In this document: positions 42,324 to 50,301 of the stretch, in pieces
Layout of the letters: each line of letters starts with the position of its first letter
How positions within the stretch are numbered: the stretch's first letter is position 1
Origin: Culturomica sp.
GTDB lineage: Bacteria; Bacteroidota; Bacteroidia; Bacteroidales; Marinifilaceae
Direction of reading: 5' to 3'
Length of the DNA stretch: 64,000 nucleotides
Assembly: GCA_031262745.1 (NCBI GenBank)
Contig: JAISHE010000012.1
Location: 38,706 to 102,705 of the forward strand
Made by a program: the position numbers and the translations under genes
Notes under the pieces: generated by a model
What the model was told of the DNA's origin: nothing
The model's input: the letters and a program-made list of their open reading frames with translations, nothing else
The model's database searches: none

Positions 42324-44216
42324 ATGAGAAAATGGAGCATTGACGATTCAGCCGAATTATACAACATCAACGGCTGGGGTGTAGACTATTTTTCAATTAA
42401 CGAAAAGGGACATGTGGCAGTAACTCCCAAACCCGGTGGACCTTCTGTAGATCTCAAAGAACTTTTAGACGAATTGCAAGTGCGTGATGTTTCAACACCT
42501 GTGTTGTTGCGATTTCCGGATATACTTGACAATCGTATAGAAAAAATTCATAATTGCTTTGCTTCTGCTGCGGCAGAATATGGCTACAATGCTAAAAATT
42601 ATATAATTTACCCGATAAAGGTAAACCAAATGCGTCCGGTTGTGGAAGAAATTGTTAGCTACGGCAACAAGTTCAACATCGGCTTGGAAGCCGGCTCAAA
42701 GCCGGAATTGCACGCTATTCTTTCGATTGATATTGACAACGATGCAATGATTATTTGCAACGGTTATAAGGACGAAAGCTACATAGAACTTGCTCTGCTT
42801 GCACAGAAAATGGGTAAACATGTGTTTATTGTTGTGGAAAAGATAGTTGAGTTGAAAAACATTGCTAAAATGGCAAAGAAACTCAAAGTGAAACCAAACA
42901 TAGGCATACGCATAAAACTTGCAAGTTCCGGTAGCGGTAAATGGGAAGAATCGGGAGGCGATGTAAGTAAATTCGGCTTAAATTCGAGTGAATTGCTTGA
43001 TGCACTTGATATTTTGGATAAAAACAATATGAACGACTGCCTGCAACTCATTCATTTCCACATCGGAAGTCAAGTTACAAACATTCGTCGCATTAAAACG
43101 GCTTTGAGAGAAGCATCTTATTTTTATGTAGAACTGCAAAAGTTGGGCTACGACGTTAAATTCGTAGATATAGGCGGTGGACTTGGGGTTGACTACGACG
43201 GAAGTCGCTCGGCTACATCCGGCAACAGCATGAACTACACCATTCAAGAATACGTTAACGATGCAATTTCGTCGCTTGTTGACGTTTGCGAAAAGAATGA
43301 TTTAAAACAACCGAATATTATAACCGAATCGGGACGTGCTCTCACTGCTCACCATTCCGTGTTGGTTTTTGAGGCTCTTGCAAGCACTCATTTGCCGGTT
43401 TACGGTGAGAATGAAACTATACCCGAAGACGCTCATGAATTGGTTAGAGAACTTTACGATTTGTGGGAAAATCTTACCCAGCCGCGAATGCTCGAAACAT
43501 GGCATGATGCAATGCAGGCAAGAGAAGAGGCGTTGAATCTTTTCAATCTCGGCTTGGTGAATCTTGACACGCGTGCACTTGTTGAAAGGCTTTTCTGGAC
43601 AATTGCAAGAGATGTTTATGAAATGTCCAAAGATACGAAACATGCCCCCGAAGAGTTGAAAAAGATTGCTAAGTTGTTGCCGGATAAATATTTCTGCAAC
43701 TTTTCTCTCTTTCAATCGCTACCGGATTCTTGGGCGATTGACCAGATTTTTCCGATAATTCCGATAAGCAGATTAAATGAACAACCGACTAAATCGGCTA
43801 CACTTCAAGATGTTACATGCGACTCCGATGGAAAGATAGATAACTTTATCTCAACCCGTAATTTTTCTTACCATTTGCCGGTGCATGAATTAAGCGGTAA
43901 GGAATCGTATTATCTCGGTGTATTTCTCGTTGGTGCTTATCAGGAGATTTTAGGTGATTTGCACAACTTGTTCGGCGACACCAATGCCGTACACATCAAG
44001 ATTAAGGACAACTCTTATTCTGTGGATAAGATTATTGAGGGCGAAACTATTGCAGATGTACTCGAATATGTACAGTTTAATCCCAAAAAGATGGCTCGTG
44101 ATGTTGAAGTTAGCGTTATGACTTCCGTGAAAAAGGGCGTTATATCAGTGGAAGAGGGACGTGAATTCCTATCCAATTATAGGTCGGGTCTTTACGGCTA
44201 CACATATCTTGAATAA
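42324..44216 (+). CDS. speA: Biosynthetic arginine decarboxylase
   Basis: YPIKVNQMRPVVEEIVSYGNKFNIGLEAGSKPEL...LIHFHIGSQVTNIR...VDIGGGLGVDYDGSRSAT...TESGRALTAHHSVLVF. Confidence 0.97.
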   Translation: MRKWSIDDSAELYNINGWGVDYFSINEKGHVAVTPKPGGPSVDLKELLDELQVRDVSTPVLLRFPDILDNRIEKIHNCFASAAAEYGYNAKNYIIYPIKVNQMRPVVEEIVSYGNKFNIGLEAGSKPELHAILSIDIDNDAMIICNGYKDESYIELALLAQKMGKHVFIVVEKIVELKNIAKMAKKLKVKPNIGIRIKLASSGSGKWEESGGDVSKFGLNSSELLDALDILDKNNMNDCLQLIHFHIGSQVTNIRRIKTALREASYFYVELQKLGYDVKFVDIGGGLGVDYDGSRSATSGNSMNYTIQEYVNDAISSLVDVCEKNDLKQPNIITESGRALTAHHSVLVFEALASTHLPVYGENETIPEDAHELVRELYDLWENLTQPRMLETWHDAMQAREEALNLFNLGLVNLDTRALVERLFWTIARDVYEMSKDTKHAPEELKKIAKLLPDKYFCNFSLFQSLPDSWAIDQIFPIIPISRLNEQPTKSATLQDVTCDSDGKIDNFISTRNFSYHLPVHELSGKESYYLGVFLVGAYQEILGDLHNLFGDTNAVHIKIKDNSYSVDKIIEGETIADVLEYVQFNPKKMARDVEVSVMTSVKKGVISVEEGREFLSNYRSGLYGYTYLE

Positions 44217-44232
44217 TACTTTCAAGTGAGCA

Positions 44233-44766
44233 ATGGTTATCAGGAAGTTATTTAGATTTGAAAGTGCCCACATAGTGAGGAATTGCTATTCCGAGCGATG
44301 CAGGGAAAACATTCACGGTCATTCCTACACAGCCGAAATTTTCATCACTTCCGATAAGCTTGATAAGGGTTTTATGGTTATGGATTTTTCGCTTCTCTAC
44401 CTTGTGAAAGAATTGATTGATAGCTTCGATCATTCTTATTTGCTTTGGAATGAGGAGAATGATGATTTCAAATCTTTTATTCGCAATTATAGTGCAAGGG
44501 TTATCGAACTGCCCTTTTCACCCACTGCCGAAACTATTTCCATAATGCTGTTTGCTTTGATAGACAGGATTTTGAGTAATATGGAATTTAAAAACGGAGA
44601 AGGTAACGTGCAACTTTCTGCCGTAAGAATACATGAAACCGTTACCGGCTATGCCGAAGCCACGAGAGCAGATTGGGGTATGCTACCATTTGATATTCGG
44701 GACATTCGTTTCTCCGAAGGCATACGCAACGTTTGGCAGAATGATATTTTGAGCCGTATCGGATAA
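44233..44766 (+). CDS. 6-carboxytetrahydropterin synthase / QueD-like family
   Basis: FRFESAHIVRNCYSERCRENIHGHSYTAEIFI...FDHSYLL...VRIHETVTGYAEATRADW. Confidence 0.85.
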   Translation: MVIRKLFRFESAHIVRNCYSERCRENIHGHSYTAEIFITSDKLDKGFMVMDFSLLYLVKELIDSFDHSYLLWNEENDDFKSFIRNYSARVIELPFSPTAETISIMLFALIDRILSNMEFKNGEGNVQLSAVRIHETVTGYAEATRADWGMLPFDIRDIRFSEGIRNVWQNDILSRIG

Positions 44767-44866
44767 GTTTCTGATATAATCTATTTGAAATATTACTTTA
44801 TTCTGTATAAATAGTTTGTTATTTAGCTAATTATAGAATATTTTATATCTTTGCAGTTGAATCCAA

Positions 44867-44948
44867 ACTTTGGATTTACATGTATTTTGAAAGTTGCACT
44901 TTGGATTTACATGTATTTTGAAAGTTATACTTTGAATTTGCATAAAAT
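44867..44948. repeat. 31-bp direct tandem repeat, two full units plus degenerate third
   Basis: ACTTTGGATTTACATGTATTTTGAAAGTTGC (44867-44897) and ...GTTAT (44898-44928); degenerate ACTTTGAATTTGCAT... from 44929. Confidence 0.9.
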
Positions 44949-44959
44949 ATAAAATAAGG

Positions 44960-46099
44960 ATGTACAATAGAAAGCAGACATTTATTAATTCGGGAAACGA
45001 AAGCATATTCTTATGGGGAGTAAGGCAGACAGGGAAAAGCACTTTATTGAAGCAAATTTTTCCGGATGCCTTATGGTATGATTTGTTGCTTTCGAGTGAT
45101 TACAAACGACTGTTGGACAACAACGGATTGATTCGTGAGCGTATTTTGGCAGATGAGAGTATAAAAACAGTTGTTATAGATGAAATTCAACGTTTGCCCG
45201 AATTGCTCAATGAAGTTCAGTGGCTGATTGTTAATAAGGGTATACGTTTTATTTTGAGCGGTTCAAGTCCGCGTAGAATACGGCAATCGGGGGCAAACCT
45301 GCTTGGCGGAAGGGCATTACGCTATGAACTTTACCCGCTTGTGAGTGCGGAGATTCCGGATTTTGACTTGATAAGGGCATTAAATCACGGACTTTTGCCC
45401 AAAATCTATGATGCAAACAATCACACAAAATTGCTTGATGCTTATATCGGAAATTATTTGCAAGATGAGATTGTGGCGGAAGCGAAGTTAAGAAACGTGG
45501 ACATTTTTAACCGTTTTCTGCAAATAGCTGCAATAACTAACGGTGAAATAGTGAATTATACCAATATTGCCACCGAAACATCCGTGAGTACGACCACTGT
45601 TAAAGAATATTTTCAAATATTGCAGGACACTCTTTTGGGACGTTATTTACCTTCGTTTCAGAAAAGACCTAAACGCCGTGTGGTAATGGCTCCGAAGTTT
45701 TATTTGTGTGATGTCGGTATCGTTAATTCGTTGCTTAAACGCAGTAAAATAGATTTTGGTACGGAAATTTTCGGCAAGGCATTCGAGCATTTCATATATC
45801 AGGAAATTTATGCACACAGCAGCTATTCGGGTTTGGAATATGCAATTTCTTATTGGCGAACAAGTTCCGGTTTTGAGGTTGATTTTGTACTTGGCGATCA
45901 CCAAGTTGCCATTGAAGTGAAATCAAGCGATAATGTAAATTCACGCAATTTAAAGGGACTTCGTGCCTTTGCCGAAGAATATTCTGTTGAAAAACTGATT
46001 GCCGTGAGCAATGATCCTTATCCGAGACTAACGGATAGCATTCTGATTTTGCCGTGGAAAGTGTTTTTGCAGCGGTTGTGGAGTAGGGAAATAATTTAG
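44960..46099 (+). CDS. AAA ATPase with C-terminal DUF4143-type domain
   Basis: LWGVRQTGKSTLLKQIFPDALWYDLL...VVIDEIQRLPELLNEVQWLIV...FILSGSSPRRIRQSGANLLGGRALRYELYPL...FEHFIYQEIYAH...FEVDFVLGDHQVAIEVKSS. Confidence 0.94.
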   Translation: MYNRKQTFINSGNESIFLWGVRQTGKSTLLKQIFPDALWYDLLLSSDYKRLLDNNGLIRERILADESIKTVVIDEIQRLPELLNEVQWLIVNKGIRFILSGSSPRRIRQSGANLLGGRALRYELYPLVSAEIPDFDLIRALNHGLLPKIYDANNHTKLLDAYIGNYLQDEIVAEAKLRNVDIFNRFLQIAAITNGEIVNYTNIATETSVSTTTVKEYFQILQDTLLGRYLPSFQKRPKRRVVMAPKFYLCDVGIVNSLLKRSKIDFGTEIFGKAFEHFIYQEIYAHSSYSGLEYAISYWRTSSGFEVDFVLGDHQVAIEVKSSDNVNSRNLKGLRAFAEEYSVEKLIAVSNDPYPRLTDSILILPWKVFLQRLWSREII

Positions 46100-46131
46100 C
46101 GAAAAATGATACTTTTGTATACACAATAATC

Positions 46132-46950
46132 ATGATAAAAACTATGGCAAAAATTAATGTAAAAGGAACGGAGATAACGATAATTTCGTTTGACGAAAGA
46201 GATTATATTTCGCTGACGGATATTGCAAAAGTGAAAAATCCTGACGCAAATGCTGTTATTGCTAATTGGATGCGAAATAGAAATACTATTGAGTATCTTG
46301 GCATTTGGGAATATTTGTATAATCCGCATTTTAAACCCCTCGAATTCGAGGGGTTTAAAAACGAAGCGGGAGCAAATGCTTTTACGCTTTCTCCTCAAAA
46401 ATGGATAGAAAGCACAAATGCGATTGGGATTCTGTCAAAATCGGGTCGCTATGGCGGAACTTATGCTCATAAGGATATTGCATTCAAATTTGCAAGTTGG
46501 ATTTCTGTTGAATTTGAATTGTATATTGTCAAAGAATTCCAACGCCTCAAAGAAGAAGAACAAAAACAACTCGGTTGGTCGGCAAAGCGAGAATTGGCGA
46601 AAATCAATTACCACATTCATACCGCAGCAATCAAGCAAAACCTTATTCCGCCTGAGCTTACGCCACAACAAACTTCCATAATCTATGCCAACGAAGCCGA
46701 TGTGCTGAATGTTGCGCTGTTTGGAATGACCGCAAAGCAATGGCGCGAAGCAAACACCGAACTCAAAGGCAACATTCGTGATTATGCCGGCATCAACGAA
46801 CTGATATGCTTATCGAACATGGAGAACATTAATGCAGTAATGATACAAGAAAACATTATCCAGAGCGAAAGACTTATAAAACTCAACCAAATAGCCATTC
46901 AACAAATGCGGGTTTTGCAAGGAGTGGAAAGTAGACGTTTGTTAAAATAA
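46132..46950 (+). CDS. KilA-N domain protein
   Basis: ISLTDIAKVKNPDANAVIANWMRNRNTIEYLGIWEYLYNP...FTLSPQKWIESTNAIGILSKSGRYGGTYAHKDIAFKFASWISVEFELYIVKEFQRL. Confidence 0.92.
   Translation: MIKTMAKINVKGTEITIISFDERDYISLTDIAKVKNPDANAVIANWMRNRNTIEYLGIWEYLYNPHFKPLEFEGFKNEAGANAFTLSPQKWIESTNAIGILSKSGRYGGTYAHKDIAFKFASWISVEFELYIVKEFQRLKEEEQKQLGWSAKRELAKINYHIHTAAIKQNLIPPELTPQQTSIIYANEADVLNVALFGMTAKQWREANTELKGNIRDYAGINELICLSNMENINAVMIQENIIQSERLIKLNQIAIQQMRVLQGVESRRLLK
46329..46360. repeat. Perfect 32-bp palindrome inside the KilA-N gene
   Basis: TTTTAAACCCCTCGAATTCGAGGGGTTTAAAA; all 16 base pairs match with no loop. Confidence 0.97.
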
Positions 46951-47113
46951 CAATACTATTATAATTATTGGTGTAATAGACAGAGGTCGGCATTTTTTTT
47001 GTTCTGCCTTTCAGGCAGTAGCAAGGAGTGTATGCTTTACTACCATAGACGAGCGTAGCGTTGCCTACGGCAGTTAGCGAACCATGCGAAGATCTTTGCA
47101 ACCTTTGCGATAA

Positions 47114-47176
47114 AAAAATCAATTACCACATTCATACCTGCTGCTATTAAGCAAAACCTTATTCTGCCGGAACTTC
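47114..47176 (+). pseudogene. Fragment duplicating an internal part of the KilA-N gene
   Basis: AAATCAATTACCACATTCATACCTGCTGCTATTAAGCAAAACCTTATTCTGCCGGAACTT matches 46604-46662 (AAATCAATTACCACATTCATACCGCAGCAATCAAGCAAAACCTTATTCCGCCTGAGCTT). Confidence 0.75.
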
Positions 47177-47190
47177 CCCTTATCAAAAGT

Positions 47191-47228
47191 AACGAGGGCA
47201 TGTCGTTTTGGACACACCCTCGTTTTTG
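47191..47228 (+). terminator. Hairpin terminator between converging genes
   Basis: AACGAGGG ... CCCTCGTT followed by TTT. Confidence 0.6.
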
Positions 47229-47240
47229 ATTTTAGAATTT

Positions 47241-48023
47241 TTAATAGACTTTGGGTACCAATTCAAAGAAGCCGCTGATTTCCTGTTGATCAATTGCTTG
47301 GCGAACATTAAATCGTTTCACTTGATCTTCATAACCACTTTTAGTTACCTTTATTTCAATCGTTACATCACGTGAATTTTCGTAGGTAAGTCCTAAAATA
47401 TTAAACGAGCGAGTTTCTTCGTAGGGGGTACTTGTCAGATACAGTTCGTTTGTGTTTTTGACAACAGCCGGTATGCTGGAAATGACTCTCCAAAAGATTC
47501 GTGCTCCGCGAGGATCCGAATCGAAGTACCAACGAATAATCGTTCTTTCCAATTCCGTATCGCCGGGGGTGTCGCGAGTAACCATATTTTGCGCCTCGCC
47601 GGCTTTAATGGTGGGATCGGCGATGTATGATTTGACTTCGGCGATACTTGGTTTGAATTCATAGAATACATCAGGATTTGCATATTTCCAAAATGCACCG
47701 GTACCAAGGTCAATTAATCCACCAGGGATACCACCCAGAAGAATATTACCGATAACTACCGGATTGAATGACCCATTAACTTTGACTTCTCCATCTTCAT
47801 ACCCTTGTTTTTGAAGGGTAATAGTTGCCACTTTTTTCCGTGGAACTTTAACTTCAGCGGGAGTTATCACTCGCTTATCTTCTCCATTTACAAACACTCT
47901 TGCTCCTGATGGTATTGAAGAGATCGACATTGCCTGTTTACTGCCGGAAAGAATTGTTGCGCATGAATTAAAAGTCATTGCTGTTATAATGCCCACAATT
48001 CCTATAAAAAGTAATCGTTTCAT
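47241..48023 (-). CDS. PEGA-domain lipoprotein
   Basis: Lipobox FNSCA; SIPSGARVFVNGEDKRVITPAEVKVPRKKVATITLQKQGYED. Confidence 0.85.
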   Translation of the reverse strand: MKRLLFIGIVGIITAMTFNSCATILSGSKQAMSISSIPSGARVFVNGEDKRVITPAEVKVPRKKVATITLQKQGYEDGEVKVNGSFNPVVIGNILLGGIPGGLIDLGTGAFWKYANPDVFYEFKPSIAEVKSYIADPTIKAGEAQNMVTRDTPGDTELERTIIRWYFDSDPRGARIFWRVISSIPAVVKNTNELYLTSTPYEETRSFNILGLTYENSRDVTIEIKVTKSGYEDQVKRFNVRQAIDQQEISGFFELVPKVY

Positions 48024-48116
48024 TTTTTTTTAGTTGTTTTACGTCCACTCCTTAAGCAGACATTAAGTTAAAATAAAAGCTAATCGATTGTCCCTGATTA
48101 TTTTGGATATACACAT

Positions 48117-48152
48117 AAAAAAAGCGCGGACAAAACTCAATTTATCTGCGCT
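48117..48152 (-). terminator. Rho-independent terminator at the 3' end of the candidate ncRNA
   Basis: AGCGCGGA (48123-48130) pairs with TCTGCGCT (48145-48152); A7 on plus (T7 on minus) at 48117-48123. Confidence 0.75.
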
Positions 48153-48262
48153 ACGAGGATCTGGACTTCCTAAACAACCAAATAACGAGTAAAGTCCACG
48201 CCTGAGGTGTGAACGTTTACACCTATTTCTTGGTTGTTTTTTGAAATTGTCCAGATTTCGTA
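48117..48262 (-). ncRNA. Candidate standalone structured ncRNA (~145 nt) with its own promoter and terminator
   Basis: Minus strand: TTTTGG (48297-48292), 17 bp, TATTCTTG (48274-48267), then outer stem ATCTGGAC/GTCCAGAT (48249-48256 with 48159-48166), inner perfect 10-bp stem AAACAACCAA/TTGGTTGTTT (48230-48239 with 48172-48181), apical GGTGT/ACACC hairpin, then terminator AGCGCAGA/TCCGCGCT plus T7. Confidence 0.55.
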
Positions 48263-48617
48263 AACGCAAGAATACAAGCTAAACGCTTTTTCCAAAATAT
48301 CTTAAAATGTGTACATCAACACACGTTTTTTAATCCATAATCATTTATATTTAAAGGTTACATTCAAATCACTATAAGTTTATGACAATTGCAAAGTTAG
48401 ATATTTTTTAATAAAATACAATTTTTATGCAATTTTTGAAAATAATTACTCTCCAATGGTGTAATTATGCTTGCAAAATTCACTTCCGTTGTCGTAATTG
48501 AAAACTCCCTCCACCCATTTTTGGCACAAAAAAGACAAAAACATAAAAAAATCGAAAAAAAACCTACGTCTAAATGAAAAAGGAAATAAATTGTCGATAT
48601 GAAATAAAAGAATTTTT

Positions 48618-48923
48618 ATGAAAACGTCCAAAACATTCATTAAATCACACATTTCAAGTTGCTTATCGTCGACAATACTTGGAAGATTGTCGACAGCATT
48701 CACAAGATTGTCGACAGCATTTATAAGATTGTCGACAGCATTCACAAGATTGTCGACAGCATTCATAAGATTGTCGACAGTATTCGTAAGATTGTCGACA
48801 GCATTCATAAGATTGTCGACAACATTCGTAAGATTGTCGACATCATTCGTAAGATTGTCGACAATCATGCAACTATCTAACACACAAAGAAAGTCGGTAA
48901 AAATCAATTGTATAATTATTTAA
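48618..48923 (+). CDS. Possible small heptad-repeat protein (101 aa) over a 21-bp repeat array
   Basis: ORF MKTSKTFIKSHISS...(RLSTAF[TI])n; architecture parallels the ORF at 62506. Could also be non-coding because all frames lack stops in the repeat. Confidence 0.35.
   Translation: MKTSKTFIKSHISSCLSSTILGRLSTAFTRLSTAFIRLSTAFTRLSTAFIRLSTVFVRLSTAFIRLSTTFVRLSTSFVRLSTIMQLSNTQRKSVKINCIII
48668..48862. repeat. 21-bp tandem repeat array, ten GTCGAC motifs at exact 21-bp spacing
   Basis: GTCGAC at 48668, 48689, 48710, 48731, 48752, 48773, 48794, 48815, 48836, 48857; consensus GTCGACAGCATTCATAAGATT. Confidence 0.98.
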
Positions 48924-48934
48924 ATTTTTTTATT

Positions 48935-49096
48935 ATGAATAATAAAGACTTTGTACCAAAGAAAGACACTGAATTCAACATTTTTCAGAAAGGTGTAATG
49001 ACCCCTGTAAAAGCCATAGTCCCGTACCGGTACCGACAAGCCGGCTGGTTACTAAACTGCGCTTCCTACGGCAGCCGGATACGCCATTATATATAG
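48935..49096 (+). pseudogene. Truncated paralog of the 62837-63505 gene
   Basis: MNNKDFVPKKDTEFNIFQKGV aligns with MSTMDFIPGADAQFNTFQSVV; homology then lost and ORF ends after 53 aa. Confidence 0.65.
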
Positions 49097-49170
49097 TTTC
49101 CGTCTATTATGCTTATTTTGAAACAAATTAACACATCCTTCCGTTCAACAAAAATTAACATTTGAATTGG

Positions 49171-50295
49171 ATGGAAAGAAATATTATACTTGTTGCGACA
49201 GCAATTATTTTGCTTTATTCATGTAAAGATAAAGTTCGTAGAGAGGAAGTGATTGTGGATATGCAGCCTGTTGCCACCGAGCAAGTTGAAATATATGGCG
49301 AATATGTCGGTAGGATTAGAGCTATGAGTTTTGTTGAAGTCAGGGCGAGGGTAGAAGGCTACCTTGAAAAGATGCTTTTTGAAGAAGGTAAGCGAGTGGA
49401 ACAAAACAAACCTTTATTCATGATTGACCAAACCGTGTATAAAGCTAAGCGCGACAGGGCTGCCGCACAATTGCAAAAGGATTTGGCACAGGAAGCAAAG
49501 ACTAAACGCGATGTTGAGCGTTTGCGACCTTTATACGAGCAACATGCCGCAAGTCAGTTGGACTTGGATAATGCGGTTGCTGCCTATGAAAGTGCTCATG
49601 CAAATGTGGCAATGAGCCGTGCAGACCTTGCTCAGGCTGATTTGGAATTGAGCTACACGGTGGTGAAATCACCGACTTCCGGCTATATAGGCGAAAGGAC
49701 GGTGGACGTTGGTGCTTTGGTGGGTCCGGGTTCAAAATCGTTGCTCGCCACAATTGTCAAAAGCGACACGGTGTTGGTTGATTTCAGCTTGACGGCTTTG
49801 GATTATTTGCGCAGTCAGGAAAGAGATGTGCGATTGGGAGAGCAGGACACCAATCGTTCATGGCAACCTACGGTGAGCGTAACACTTGCCGATAATTCGG
49901 TTTATCCTATGCAAGGAATTGTGGACTTTGCCGATCCGCAAGTGGATCCTCAAACAGGCACATTCGGAGTGCGTGCCGCCCTTCCTAATCCTGATCAAAA
50001 ACTATTGCCCGGACAGTTTACAAGGGTTAAACTGCTGCTTGATGTGCGTGAAAATGCTGTGGTTATACCGATAAGAGCTTTGGTGGTGGAAAAGGGTGGT
50101 GCCTATGTTTATGTGGTGCATGCCGACAGCACAGCCGAAAGGCGTTTCATCGAAATAGGTCCTGAGGTAAACAATAAAGTTGTGGTGGAAAGAGGACTTA
50201 GTGAAGGCGAAATAATAGTAACGGAAGGTTATCATAAACTTTCTCCCGGAGTGTTTGCTATTCAGGCAAAGAAAGAAGATGAACAAGCAAATTGA
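49171..50295 (+). CDS. RND efflux periplasmic adaptor (MexA/AcrA-like)
   Basis: YVGRIRAMSFVEVRARVEGYLEKMLFEEGKRVEQNKPLFMID...VKSPTSGYIGERTVDVGALV...PGQFTRVKL. Confidence 0.93.
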   Translation: MERNIILVATAIILLYSCKDKVRREEVIVDMQPVATEQVEIYGEYVGRIRAMSFVEVRARVEGYLEKMLFEEGKRVEQNKPLFMIDQTVYKAKRDRAAAQLQKDLAQEAKTKRDVERLRPLYEQHAASQLDLDNAVAAYESAHANVAMSRADLAQADLELSYTVVKSPTSGYIGERTVDVGALVGPGSKSLLATIVKSDTVLVDFSLTALDYLRSQERDVRLGEQDTNRSWQPTVSVTLADNSVYPMQGIVDFADPQVDPQTGTFGVRAALPNPDQKLLPGQFTRVKLLLDVRENAVVIPIRALVVEKGGAYVYVVHADSTAERRFIEIGPEVNNKVVVERGLSEGEIIVTEGYHKLSPGVFAIQAKKEDEQAN

Positions 50296-50301
50296 TAGCC
50301 G

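Noticed and set aside
44867-44948. Degenerate CRISPR or IS terminal repeats
   Set aside because: Direct tandem units without spacers, no transposase, no inverted ends.
48063-48269. Minus-strand 68-aa ORF
   Set aside because: It spans the terminator and stems of the candidate ncRNA; structure explains the sequence better than coding.
48668-48862. Possible CRISPR array
   Set aside because: Units are contiguous 21-bp tandem repeats with no unique spacers; same applies to 62557-62750.
48446-48907. Minus-strand ORF of VDNLTNAVDNL repeats as a gene
   Set aside because: A 21-bp repeat without stops gives open frames on both strands automatically; plus-strand frame is favoured by the parallel at 62506, so the antisense ORF is probably spurious (same for 62523-62732).
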